Assembly: GCA_037447655.1 (NCBI GenBank)
Contig: JBBHKE010000836.1
Location: forward strand, 540,809 to 604,808
DNA length: 64,000 nucleotides
DNA from: Zygnema cylindricum
Taxonomy: Eukaryota > Streptophyta > Zygnematophyceae > Zygnematales > Zygnemataceae
Direction of reading: 5' to 3'
A model generated the notes under the pieces. That model saw nothing but the letters and a program-made list of their open reading frames with translations, did no database searches and was not told the DNA's origin. Below, piece after piece: positions 53,827-64,000 of this stretch (the stretch's first letter is position 1; each line of letters opens with the position of its first letter). Made by a program: the position numbers and the translations under genes.

Positions 53827-56579
53827 GTTTTGTGGCATAAAAGGCTTGGTCATGTGCATCATGAGAGACTTACTAAGATGATAAAGCATGATAAGATAGA
53901 GGGAGTCTAGCTTAGTCAACAAGAGTCTTATGTGTGTGATGGTTGCGCTCTCGGAAAGCTTCACAAGCTTCCCCTATCACAAGTTTCTGATCACCGAGCC
54001 ACAGATGTTCTTGGTATTATTCACTCTGATGTTTTCAACCCTTCTAAAGTTCCCTCTTTTGGTGGCAGCCACTTCTTTATCACCTTTATAGACGATTACT
54101 CCCGGTATAGTCGCCTATACTTCATGAAGGAGAAGAGAGAAGTCTTCACTCACTTTAAGCACTACAAAATCTGGGCGGAGAAACTTCACGGCAAATCTAT
54201 TCTTGCTTTGTGGACGGATAATGGTGGAGAGTATGTATCTACTGCCTTTGCTGATTTTTTGAAAGAAAATGGCATCTCTCGTGAATTTACTGCTCCATAC
54301 ACACCGGAACAAAATGGTTTAATGTTGCCCAGAGACTTAATCGGACTTTGATTGAATGTGCTCGATCTATGATGGCCGATAAAGGTGTGGATCTAAAGTT
54401 TTGGGGGGAAGCTTTTCATTGTGCTTCCTACATCAGAAATAGAGTAGAAACCCGAGCTGTTAGGGGTAAGACACCTTATGAAGTGTGGAGAGTCAAAAAG
54501 CCAAATGTCAATCATTTTAGAGTTTTTGCTAGCAAATGTTTTATCTTGGATAATCTTCCTAATTGGAAGCTTAGTCCAAAATCTGTACTTGGTGTCTTTT
54601 TAGGCTATGATGATGAATCTGTAGGTTATAGAGTCTATAATCCTCAGAGAGGATGCCTTCAAACAGCTAAGAATATTCAGATTAAAGAAGAGAGTCAATC
54701 TGTTGACGTTTTTAGCATGGATGCAACTGAAAGGAATGATAAAATACAAGAATATATCATTCTTGAGAAGGTACCTTTTACTCCAACCACTTCTACTTCT
54801 TCTAACTCTCTCCCGAATACCTCTAGGCCGTCTAATACTCCTTCTGGAGTTTCTCGTTCTGTTGATGCTCCTCCCAATACACGCCCTGTGCGGCAAGGTA
54901 AGGAACCAACAAATCCCGCGTCAGATTTTCCGTGGGGAAGAAGGCAAAGCAGCCGCCTTCGAGGCGACCGAGTTGAGAGTGTTTTTTCTGCAAGCACAGG
55001 GGAGCCGCTTACTATTCATGAAGCTTTTTCCGTTCCTGAAAAGGATCACTGGATCTCGGCTGCAAATGAGGAGATAAAGTCAATTATGGAAGCCCAAACT
55101 TGGGAACTTGTGGAGCTCCCACCGAACCGGAAAGCTATCGGTTGTAAGTGGGTCTTCAAATTAAAATTGAACCCTGATAACACAATTGAGATGTATAAAG
55201 CTAGAGTGGTGGCTAAGGGATTTAGCCAAAAGGAGGGAATTGATTATGAAGAGACGTTCTCTCCTGTGGTTCGCTTTCCTACTGTTAGAGTTTTGCTATC
55301 TCTTGCTGCAATAGAGGATATGGAATTGCATGAGATGGATGTTAAGACGACTTTCTTACATGGCGATTTGGATGAAGTAATTTATATGAAGCATCAAGAG
55401 ATGTATGCAGAAAAAGTGAAAGAAAATCTGGTGTGTAAACTGTTGAAGTCCCTGTATGGTCTGAAACAGGCTCCGAGACAATAGAACCTGAAATTAGATG
55501 AGTTTTTAACCAATCTTGGCTTTACCAGGATCAGTTCATATCACTCAATCTATGTAATGCAAGGTGATGATGGAGTGATTTATGTGGTAGTGTATGTAGA
55601 TGATTTGCTACTGATTAGCAAATCCGTCAAAGAGATTAATAAAATAAAATCAGCTCTGAATTCCCGGCTTGAAATGAAAGACTTGGGTGCGGCTAAGTAT
55701 ATTCTAGGAATTCAAGTAGAAAGAGACACGAAACAGAAAGTAATATATTTAACTCAAAAAGAAGCTATCAAGAACATGTTAGAAAAGTTTGGCATGTCAG
55801 AAGCAAAGGGGAGTGCCACTCCTATGGAATTCAAGCAAAAATTGGAGGGTACGGAAATGGATGGTGGTGTTTTGGTTGATGATTTCTTGGATTCAGGGGA
55901 GGCAGATTCTATGTCCTCCATTCCTAACAGGCAGATTGTCGAAAGCCTCATTTATTTCATGAATTGTACTCGTCCCGACATCGCAGCAGCGGTTGGAGCC
56001 TTAAGCCGAAGCTTGCAAAATCCAAGGAAGTCAGACTATGAGGCAGCAAAGCGAGTTTTTGGTTATCTTGCAGGAACTCGAAATCTTCGACTCTCTCTCG
56101 GCGGAAAGGAAGTCAAAATTCATACATGGAGCGATGCGAGCTACGGAGATATGCCGAGCCGACGCTCCATCACCGGATACATTTTGAAGATCGGAAGTGG
56201 AACTTGCTGCTGAAGCAGCAAACTTCAGAAGGTAACAGCTCAGTCTACCATGGAGGCTGAGTACATGGCAGCCAACTCGGCAGTTAAAGAGTTATTTTGG
56301 GTGAAGTCTATTCTCTAAGAGCTTCTCTTTATGCAATCTGGACCACAGATAGTGTGGTGTGATAATCAAGCAGTAATCGCTATTGCATCTAATCCTAGTC
56401 ATCACTTTAAAAGTAAGCACATTGATATGAAGCTACACTTTGTAAGAGAAAAGGTGATGGGAAAAGTTATGAAGTTGAGTTATTTACCGGATGAGCAAAT
56501 GGTGGCTGATATGATGACGAAACCCTTACCTGCTCCCAAATTGAAGTTCTGTAGAGAGGCATGTGGATTGAGTGACTAG
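53827..56579 (+). pseudogene. Copia family B pol, unit 2 (pre-integrase to RNase H), near-intact
   Basis: It starts L-W-H-K-R-L-G-H (GAG-pre-integrase), then C-D-G-C-A-L-G-K, F-I-T-F-I-D-D-Y-S-R, D-N-G-G-E-Y and P-E-Q-N-G. The longest frame (54348-55484, 378 codons) covers the integrase end, linker and RT to K-Q-A-P-R. RT palm Y-V-D-D-L-L-L-I is at about 55595 and RNase H at 55940-56579 (T-W-S-D-A-S-Y-G-D-M, W-C-D-N-Q-A-V-I). Only a few lesions interrupt it: stops near 53910, 55482, 56213 and 56318 and a frameshift at about 54340. It is the best preserved pol in the window. Gag and protease are absent. Confidence 0.92.
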
Positions 56580-56600
56580 CAGAGTCTAAATCTTTAGGGG

Positions 56601-57383
56601 TGTTGTTTTTAGAAAGTTTTAGTCCTCTCTATGCCTCAACTGTGAGGGAGAGAGAGCTGTTCTGGACTTAAGTTATTTATGGTTGAGTTCGGTTCAGTAC
56701 TTACCAAAATTATTGTGACAATGAAGTTCGGAGTTCACGGTTCATTCACACTTGGGACACGCGTCGTCACTTGAAAGAAATGCGTGAGTATGTCCTCCGT
56801 GGACGTACAGAAATTCGGCAAGACCACGGGAATTTGTGAAGTCAGTTCCACGGTGCTAAATCCTCTAATCGGATGGTTGACAGCCGCCGCCAACAAATAT
56901 TGACGAGGCGTGACTAGATCTCTATCACTTTACGTTGTCTGAACTTCGGTGTAAATATTTGGTAGAACTTTAGTACACAGGTATACTCACAGTATTTGTT
57001 GTGTTAGAATGTTCGATGTAAGGTTGGAAGGCCTCCGTACAGCTTAGTGTAGTTTCGGTGTATAGAAGTAGGACTTAGTGAATATGATTCATTAGGAACA
57101 AATGATATGCAAACTGTACACTCATTTTTATGTAATTCCCTTTCTGCATATCTCACAGATATGTAAGCAGAATTAATTGATATTTTGTGTGTGTATTACT
57201 TTTATGATATCTACACTATGCCAAATTTTCAGGACCATTGGAGCCTTTTCCTGAAAGTTATAGTCTGTCAACGTTGCTGTTCAGCCATCGATATTTGTGG
57301 AAGATTCCTCTTATGATTTGTTATACAATGACTACTGCTGCATCTTCTTCATCTTCAGTGCCAGCAGTTGTCTCAGAACAACA
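56601..57383 (+). mobile_element. 3' LTR of copia family B, end of the array (783 bp)
   Basis: It starts TGTTGTTTTTAGAAAG after TTTAGGGG and ends CTCAGAACAACA. It matches the LTR at 25473 (TTTTAGTCCTCTCTAT, TACTTACCAAAATTA). The final 56 bases are open from the ATG at 57328 (M-T-T-A-A-S-S-S-S-S ... V-V-S-E-Q). Confidence 0.85.
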
Positions 57384-58025
57384 CAACATGGCCAACAAGT
57401 CAACAAGTGTAAGTTTTGGATTCATTCCTGTAATCCTTGGAGATGCTGTAATTTAATATGGTTGTGTTACGTGTCAATCGATGTGACAACAACCGCAAAC
57501 CGCCGAAAACCTATTCTGCGATCTCGACATGCTTTGCAGCCGTCCGATTAAACCAGATTTCAATCGTAGCCGTCATAAATACTTGAGCAATATTTTTTTC
57601 GCCTCTGAAACAAAGTGCTTGGTATTTGTTTTTGATGTTCCGTACGCCGTACAACACAAACTTTATCTATGTCCAAATGTCCCGTTAAATGAAATAGCCT
57701 ACGTGGTAATATTTATATGATTATCAAACCCTAAACCTTATAACCTTGATGTTAGACTAATTGGCTTAGGCTACCGGCGGCTAACAGACGGCAGGTATCA
57801 AGTTCATATCCCAGGTGTGTCAATTATTATTTTGGTAAATCTACCGATCTAATGTCTGTCCGCGTCTGGATAGCATTAGGGGGCATGGCTCTATCTCCCT
57901 CTCCAACTTTCAGTGCTTGCTACAATTGTGAGAGCTGGAGAGAGGAGTTAGAGGCATACTGCCTCTGATTCTATTTTGCATTTTACAAAACCTAGAAGAT
58001 ACTAAAATAACCTTTAAATTATACA
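57384..58025 (-). mobile_element. 3' LTR of copia family E (truncated at its inner-LTR end)
   Basis: On the minus strand it starts TGTATAATTTAAAGG at 58025 after the purine run AAAAAAAAAGAAG. It aligns with 62690-63306 (GTCCAAAT.TCCCGTTAAA, AACCGCCGAAAACC). It is cut exactly at the terminus of the B LTR at 57383, losing the last ~370 bp present in the other LTR. Confidence 0.8.
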
Positions 58026-58038
58026 CTTCTTTTTTTTT

Positions 58039-58833
58039 CTAGTCAATCTTTATTTTAAGACCACACTTATCTCTAGAGAAAATTAATTTAGGAGAATGCA
58101 CAAGTTTAGTCATCATATCTGCTACCATTTCACTATCTGGATTATACTCCAAACTGATTATCTTGTTTTGTACTTTCTCCCTTACAAAGCTAAGTCCAAT
58201 TTCTATGTGTTTGGCTTTAAAGTGATGTTTAGGATTGGCAGAAATGGCAATGGTTGCCTGATTATCACAAAACACTTTTTGCACACCGCTCGTAAGATGA
58301 CCAAGCTCACCAAGCAAAGTCTTGACCCACATTAATTCTTTTACAGCAAAGCAAGAAGCCATGAACTCAGCCTCAGTAGTGGACTGAGCAATAACCTTTT
58401 GCTGCTTGCTGCTCCAGCAGCAAGCCCCATCACCCACATACAATACATATCTTGACGTGCATCTCCTCATAGGAGCATCCCCATTGCTGGCATCACTCCA
58501 AGTGGTAATGCCAGTATTGATCCCACCCAAATGCAACCATAGTTCTCTAGTCCCCATGAGATATCTAAGAACTCTCTTAGGTGCCTCCCAATCTTTCTTA
58601 GTGGGAACATTCAGACTCCTACTTAGTACTCCTACAGCTGCGGCAATATCCGGACGGGTACAATTCATGAAATATATTAGGCTGCCCACTACTTGTCTAT
58701 AAGGGATGGTCTGCATAAATCTTTTCTCTTCCGGGCCTACCTTATCATCTAAGATTATAACTCCCTCTTCCACACTCCCCTCACTTGCCTTCTTTAATTC
58801 CATAAGAGTGGTACAACTATTAGCCTTGTCCAT
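58039..58833 (-). pseudogene. Family E RT end and RNase H
   Basis: A single 264-codon frame without internal stop: P-Y-R-Q-V-V-G-S-L-I-Y-F-M-N-C-T-R-P-D-I, T-W-S-D-A-S-N-G-D-A (the usual Y-G-D replaced by N-G-D), S-T-T-E-A-E-F-M-A, F-C-D-N-Q-A-T-I, and H-H-F-K-A-K-H-I-E-I. The stop lies just before the polypurine run and LTR. It is closest to 47763-48655. Confidence 0.92.
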
Positions 58834-58879
58834 TTGGATTTTTCTAGCATGTTTCCAATGGCTTCTTTTTGAGTTAATC

Positions 58880-59884
58880 CTATTATCTTTCTATCTCTCT
58901 CTCTCTCTACCTAAATTACCAAAATATACTTTGCTTCTTCCATATCCTTCATCTCAAATCTTCCTTTTAGATCATTTTTCAACTTATTTATTTTATCCAT
59001 AGATTTACTTAATATAACCAAATCATCAACATAAATTGCAATAAAAATAATTCCTTCCTCATCTTCAAACAAATAAATGGAGTGATCTGAGCTGATCGAA
59101 ATATATCCCAAACTTGTAAGAAACTCATGATCGATCGGTATACCTTGCTTTCCTTCCCTTGCTCCACAAATCCTACGAGTTGTTGTATAAAAATTTCCTC
59201 TTCCAACTATCCATGTAGGAAGGCTGTCTTGATGTCAATCTGATGCACTTCCATGTCTTTAGTTGTCGCGATACTGCGAAGTATCAAAACCGAAAGAAAC
59301 TTGACGACCAAAGCAAAAGTCTCCTTGTAGTTTATTCCCTCTTTTTGGGTAAATCCCTTCGCCACTAACCGAGCCTTATAGCGCTCAATGGTGTTATTTG
59401 CGTTGAGTTTCAGCTTAAATACCCACTTAAACCCAATTGGCTTCCTATCAGGAGGACAATTCATCAATTCCTATGTATCGGCCACCATAATTGAGGCCAT
59501 CTCCTCATTAATGGCTGTCTTCCACCAGTTTCTCTCAAGACAAGTCATTGCCTCATTATAAGTTTGAGGTTCATCGGGGTGAGACTGTTTGGTTACCTTA
59601 TTGTTAACTTGTCTCTCTTGCAGTCTTTTACTGCTTCTTCTTCCTCCCTCAAACTCGGTTGTCGGAATAAATGGCTCTCTTGAATTCTTTCGAACAATTT
59701 CTACTTCTCCCTTTTCTCTTGTTCCCGAGTCAATTTCCACCATGTCTTCCGCTTCGTTTGGAGTTAATACTAGGGGTTTCACACTTCGGTCCTTCTCGAT
59801 CTGAAGTATGCCTGCAAGATGGTCATCTTCTTGAAATCTTGGATAGGTAGGAAGCTCAAAGTAATCAAAATTTTCTTGACTCAA
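58880..59884 (-). pseudogene. Family E linker and reverse transcriptase
   Basis: Frames 59884-59471, 59467-59207 and 59206-58911 run in order. They give the acidic linker, R-R-S-S-K-R-L-Q-E-R, N-W-W-K-T-A-I-N-E-E-M, K-P-I-G-F-K-W-V-F-K-L-K-L, H-Q-I-D-I-K-T-A-F-L-H-G and Y-V-D-D-L-V-I-L. Stops near 59470 and 58910 and frameshifts near 59205 and 59120 break it. Confidence 0.9.
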
Positions 59885-60109
59885 ATCTGATTCTGACTTT
59901 CTTTGTATGCTTAAAGGGATCTATAGATTTCCCTTCATCCATAACCACTACATGCTTCACTAGGATAATATCCTCTCTTTTAAGATCATAGATTTTATAT
60001 CCTTTTACATCTTCATCATATCCTAGTACATATCATGGTTTTCCTTTTAGGTCTAACTTCTAGTGTGACCGATCTGTGTCTAAATTGAACACTTGACTAC
60101 AGAAAACTT

Positions 60110-60853
60110 TTAAGTGTGAAACATCTGGTTTTGGCCAGTCCATCTCTCATAAGGTGTTTGGCCTTTTACTGCTGAAACAAGAACTCTATTCTTGAGATAA
60201 TTTGCACAGTTTATTACTTCGGCCAAAAACTTCTTTCCTATCTTCTTATCTGACAGCATACTTATAGCACTATCACTCAGTGTTATATTTAATCTTTCAG
60301 GTACACCATTCTGCTTTGGATTTTTAGGAACTGTCTTTTGGTGTTGCACTCCATCTTCTCTCAGAAAATCCTCAAACTCGTTAGAGGTATACTCTCCACC
60401 ATTGTCACTCCTTACTCTCTTGATTGATGTTTCATGGAGTTGTTCTCTCCATGCTTAATATTGTCTAAAAGATTCATGAGCCTCTAACTTATTTTTCAAA
60501 AAATACACCCTGGAATACCGAGACCAATCATCAGTGATAGAATCTCTTCCCTCGGGTGATGGCACACTGGACAGCCCCCAAATATCTGTGTGTACTAAAT
60601 CTAGAATCTTTTCTCCCTTATAGGTTGCAGCTTTTGGGAAGGGTAACCTGTGTGCTTTACCTTGAGCACATCCACAACAATCACTTAAATTCTCACTTTC
60701 AGCGAACTGAATCCCTTCCACTACTCCCATCTTTTTCATCTCTCTTAACTTATCTAGATTCACATGCCCAAGCCTCTTATGCCAGAACATTATATCATGA
60801 ACACTAGCATAATAACGTCTTTTCTTTTCATTACTTAAAATCAGCCTAAACAT
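60110..60853 (-). pseudogene. Family E pre-integrase and integrase
   Basis: F-W-H-K-R-L-G-H-V-N-L-D-K-L (60783) and C-C-G-C-A-Q-G-K-A-H (pre-integrase zinc and G-K), D-L-V-H-T-D-I-W-G and D-D-W-S-R-Y-S-R-V-Y-F follow. After a frameshift near 60455 the region resumes with N-G-G-E-Y, then P-K-Q-N-G-V-P-E-R (60310) and K-K-F-L-A-E-V-I-N-C-A-N-Y-L. A normal H2C2-D-D-E layout is visible but inactivated. Confidence 0.88.
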
Positions 60854-60949
60854 CCATTGGCTACCTTTTTCAGCAGTGAAATAAACTTCCTCCTCAAAAC
60901 TAGCAGTAAAGACTCTTTTCCTAGTGTTATTATCAAAACCCTTATCATC

Positions 60950-61273
60950 TTATACAGACGTAGAGATGAGGTTTTTGTTCAGCTCCGGAATAAACAATGC
61001 ATCGGAGAATGTAACTATGGATGTCTTTCCTTCTACTAACACTTTCAGATCTACCGATCCTACAAGAGTAGAAGTGACTATCCTCGCATCCCTGTACTCT
61101 ATCTCTATGGTGGGAATCTTTCTTATCTTAGTGAACAGGTGTTTATCCTTACACATGTGCACGGAGGCACCTGAATCTACAATCCAGCCTGCTTCACCAT
61201 TCAATCCACCGAAAGCAAATTTATGTTTTCGTGGAATTTCGACCTTGTTTTTCGCTTCCAACTCCTCATCCAA
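60950..61273 (-). pseudogene. Family E protease
   Basis: G-W-I-V-D-S-G-A-S-V-H-M-C (near 61190) is the aspartic protease active site. It is followed by I-E-I-E-Y-R-D-A-R-I-V, V-D-L-K-V-L and L-F-I-P-E-L-N-K-N-L-I-S. The frame is open for 107 codons and ends where pre-integrase sequence should begin. Confidence 0.9.
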
Positions 61274-61314
61274 TAGGAGTACATCGTCCTCGTCCTCAAA
61301 TTCGCCTCATGTAC

Positions 61315-62333
61315 CTATTTCACAAGGGCCCTTTTCTTTCCTCTCGGGGGTCCACTGGTCTGTCCCTCCATTAACCGCAGCTTGATTAACTTAGTGCACT
61401 CCGCCATATAGTGCCCTGGTTTCTTACAAAAATGGCAAAAACCCTTAGGAGTCTTTGGTCCGAACTCCTCGGTCTGATTTTTTTTCCCCTCCTCTCTATA
61501 ATTTCCGACCGGTTTCGTAGAATCATTATTCCTCCAATTAGTCCCAACTGCCATGGCTTGCCCACTCATTCCTCCTTTTCAGATCTCAATTGTATTCTCT
61601 CGAACTAGAATCATCCCTACCACTGAATTCCAAATCCACCTTGAGTCCGGGAAGTCCTGCACACGGTCGACTATGTTCTCGAACTCATCTGGTAACTTCA
61701 TGAGCAAACAGTTAACCTTCATCTTTTTAGTTTCAACTTGTCCAACACTCTCTAGCTCCATGAAAAGTGTTGCAAGCTCATTACAAAAATCCAACATCTT
61801 CCCCCCTTGTATACATATGCGTCTATTTTTTGATTAGCCAAGTGCTGTTGCTAGATCGTACCACTTAGATGCAACTCTATGAGAGCCACCCAAAGATCGG
61901 ATGCCCTCTCTACTTGCAAATGAGGAGATGCAAGCCCTTGAGTAAGATGGCGGAGGATGAAGTGCTTAGCCGCCATATTGTTGTAGTCTCACGTATCGAT
62001 ATCATTCTCCTCGTTCCTCGGAATAGGTGACATGAATGCGGAACCGGCTGCTATTGGTGTGACCGTCTCCTTCTCCTTGCTTTTGTCCACCACCTCTCCT
62101 TCCTATGTCTCCTCCGTTGAAGATGAATCTGCATCTCTAGTGAATTTTCCTCCTGTAAACCCTGGAGGTATCCCGAGACTGGATGGACGCCTCACCCGTC
62201 CACTCACTATTCCCCAAAACCGTTTCTCACATAGAGCTCCTGTCATCATACTTTCCCAGTATATGAAGCCAGCTCCATTGAATATGGGCACCCTATATGG
62301 TGGGCCCATAACCTGTAACTCTGAGACCTCCAT
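61315..62333 (-). pseudogene. Family E gag, beginning inside the 5' LTR
   Basis: The frame opens at an ATG in the LTR (62333, M-E-V-S-E-L-Q) and crosses the LTR end (62314) and primer site into M-G-P-P-Y-R-V-P-I-F-N-G-A-G-F-I-Y-W, the copia Gag start (F-x-G-x-x-Y-x-x-W pattern). It continues to 62103. The central Gag (L-M-K-L-P-D-E-F near 61700) and one zinc knuckle, C-H-F-C-K-K-P-G-H-Y-M-A-E-C (about 61443-61402), follow after stops and shifts. The second ATG (62309) lies in the primer site, so either start is possible. Confidence 0.8.
62298..62313 (-). other. Half-tRNA primer-binding site (initiator tRNA-Met anticodon arm)
   Basis: The minus strand reads GGTTATGGGCCCACCA directly after the LTR end TTACA. 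This is complementary, over all 16 bases, to the anticodon stem-loop of plant initiator tRNA-Met as I recall it (UGGUGGGCCCAUAACC). Drosophila copia and yeast Ty5 use the same internal region of that tRNA. Confidence 0.8.
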
Positions 62334-63306
62334 AGGACCTCAGAGTAGGCAGCTCACACGAAGCCTCTAGGATAACCCTGACCCCTTTGTGTTTCAGCAA
62401 CAATAACTGCAACCCTAGCAGACAAAAACTCTGACCACCTTCAACCCTTTGAAGGCAAGACTCCCCTGAGTCTATAGCAAAAAAAGTCTCTGAATTTGCT
62501 CCCCTGAGTAGTAAGTTATGGAGGGTCAAAGTTGAACTTTTGGACACGAACTCTTTGGGAGAGAGGGTCCAATGTATCAATTTTTTCTAGGTCCTATCTC
62601 TCTCTAAAACTCTATCTATTAAAGTACGGCACCAACTTTAAAACTGTGTTGTACATAATGGTACAGGTGCCAGTGTACTTTCTGTACGACCATTGTACAA
62701 CAGGGCTAACAAGTCGACATATGTCATTTTTGGATTCATTCTTGTAATCCCCAAAGATGCCGTAATCCAATATGGTTGTGCCACGTGTTAATTGATGTGA
62801 CAACAACCGCAAACCGCCGAAAACCTATTCTGCAACCTCAGCTTGCTTTGCGGCCGTCTGATTAAACCGGATTTTAATCGTAGCCATTATTAATAGTGCG
62901 TGGTATTTGTTTCTGATGTGCCGTACGCCGTACAACACAAATTGTATCTATGTCCAAATATCCCGTTAAATGAAATAGCCTACGTGTTAATATTTATATA
63001 ATTATCAAACCCTATACTGTATAATCTTGATCTTAGACTTATTGGCTAAGTCTATCAGCGTTTTGACAAACGGCAGGTATCAAGTTCAAATCCCGGGTCC
63101 GTCAATTACTATTTTGGTTCATTTACCAATCTACTGTCTTTCGCCCTTTGGATAGCATCGGCGGCCATGGCTCTTTCTCCCTCTCAAACTTTTAATGATT
63201 GCGACAAGTGTAGAGCTGGAGAGAGGACTTAGAGGCAGACTCCCATTGCTTTTTTTTTGCATTTTACAAAACCTAGGAAATACTAAAATTACCTATAATT
63301 TCTACA
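62314..63306 (-). mobile_element. 5' LTR of copia family E (~993 bp)
   Basis: On the minus strand it runs from TGTAGAAATTATAGG (63306) to CAGAGTTACA (62314), with TGTA/TACA termini. It matches the 3' LTR over 62690-63306. Features inside: an antisense tRNA-like module (63036-63100), the GACTC/GAGTC hairpin (62459-62472), and the LTR-encoded start of Gag (62333-62314). Confidence 0.82.
63036..63100 (+). other. tRNA-Leu/Ser-like module, antisense in LTR E
   Basis: AGACTTATTGGCTAAGTCT (A-box/D-arm-like) and AGTTCAAATCC (B-box-like, 63083-63093) occur in the same order and spacing as at 48892-48818. The corresponding site in the other LTR is 57757-57825. Always antisense to the element. Confidence 0.45.
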
Positions 63307-63750
63307 CATTACGGGAAGAGCGACCACGGCTAAGAAACTGACAAGAAGCAGCGGGACAGCTATGCCATACCATGGCCGTACAAGAAGTACACTGGCATTT
63401 GTACCTTCTAGTACTTAGGAATCTTGTGATTTGCTAGGTATAGTAGTAGTTGGGGGTTCTGAGAGCGATTGAGGACTTAGACAATTTTTGAGGCGCCTCT
63501 CTCTGAAAAACCTTTTGTATTAATAGGCCATCTTTGGCCAACAATAACTTATTGATCAGGGGAGCATATACATAAATTCTTTTTGCGTTTAACTCAAGGA
63601 TGAGGGTCCCTCGCAACGGTGAGGTTGCTAATAACTCTTGTCTAACCGAGTGGCTTTTATTTGGTCTGATAGTCAATAGGAAAAATATTATCCTAAAGGT
63701 TTCATATAAGTTGGACATTCTTGTGGGCGAATGGAGGTCACAGAATTACA
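63307..63750 (+). mobile_element. E-type LTR, 3' part, plus strand
   Basis: The sequence aligns with 49091-49561 (GTACAAGAAGTACA, TTGTACCTTCTAGTACTT, TCAGGGGAGCA, TTCTTTTTGCGTTT, ATTATCCTAAAGGTT). It ends GAATTACA after a 20-base open frame from the ATG at 63731 (M-E-V-T-E-L). No half-tRNA primer site follows (GGTAAGTTAT instead), so this is a 3' or solo LTR remnant. Confidence 0.65.
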
Positions 63751-64000
63751 GGTAAGTTATTAACGGTAATATGGTTCTCATAAGCAAATCAACAACCCCA
63801 AAAAGGATTGGTAAAACCACTTGTTTACGAGGGAGAAGTCATTTCGGGAGGTCTAAGATACCATGGTTCACAAGGTGATGTAATATCCCAAAAAGGAGAT
63901 GGTCAAGTTTTCGATGGGAAGAACTAAAGAAATAGTTGGGAGGTAAAAGATGCCTCTGGCGTTACGAAAAACAACGAGTTAAGATAGTAAACGCTACTTG
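63751..64000. other. Unassigned right edge
   Basis: No gene or repeat was recognised. A short plus-strand frame with G-G-L-R-Y-H-G-S-Q-G-D-V-I-S-Q-K-G-D-G appears non-random but is too short to name. Confidence 0.25.

Noticed and set aside
1-64000. CRISPR array, bacterial operon or integrated virus
   Set aside because: The tandem arrays have degenerate units without unique spacers. All coding remnants are retrotransposon-type or intron-containing, and no envelope-like gene was seen.

Overview
This window reads as nuclear DNA of a large, repeat-dense streptophyte (green plant) genome. The signs are spliced exons with GT-AG introns of 0.3-3.9 kb, Ty1/copia-type elements, primer sites matching plant initiator tRNA-Met, solo LTRs and MITE-like inverted repeats. 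CpG is not obviously depleted and CGTACG-type words are common. The class of plant (charophyte alga, bryophyte, lycophyte and so on) cannot be fixed from sequence alone. No bacterial genes, CRISPR array, rRNA or intact tRNA gene was seen.

Layout. 1-6.8 kb: RT-less gag-protease LTR element (family A) with a ~3.2 kb LTR, preceded by the 3' end of another copy. 6.8-9.1 kb: 5'-truncated copia. 9.6-14.9 kb: non-LTR retrotransposon (LINE) on the minus strand, carrying a solo copia LTR (family B) and a 1.3 kb LTR-like repeat (family D), with an inverted 5' piece. 15.2-16.4 kb: second D copy. 17.6-20.8 kb: gag-only copia (family C) with LTRs. 20.8-21.5 kb: hAT-like foldback. 22.6-23.2 kb: degenerate minisatellite. 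24.5-26.4 kb: copia fragments and a B LTR. 27.0-35.6 kb: the one convincing host gene, six visible exons of a filamin-like repeat plus SGNH/PC-esterase (NXPE-like) protein, whose introns hold LINE tails, a MITE and a copia integrase fragment. 37-38.6 kb: MITE, purine-rich tract, unidentified decayed coding. 39.6-42.7 kb: copia C-like gag-protease and a minus-strand B LTR. 42.7-47.8 kb: second, minus-strand A element. 47.8-49.6 kb: copia RT-RNase H with LTR. 49.7-57.4 kb: head-to-tail array LTR-pol-LTR-pol-LTR of family B. 57.4-63.3 kb: the most complete copia (family E, minus strand). 63.3-63.75 kb: another E-type LTR end.

Main observations. (1) In families B and E the Gag reading frame appears to start inside the LTR: nine of ten LTR 3' ends carry an ATG open to the LTR terminus, always ending in the same phase (terminal CA as codon positions 1-2). 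(2) The family E primer site matches 16 nt of the anticodon arm of plant initiator tRNA-Met (half-tRNA priming), so an in-frame gag ATG is the complement of the primer anticodon. (3) Family A LTRs carry a long hairpin conserved by compensatory changes between two diverged copies. (4) Family E LTRs carry an antisense tRNA-Leu/Ser-like module. (5) The host gene is an unusual filamin-repeat/SGNH-esterase fusion whose splice phases all agree. Nearly all retroelement coding sequence is broken by stops and frameshifts. Boundaries come from reading alone, without alignment software.
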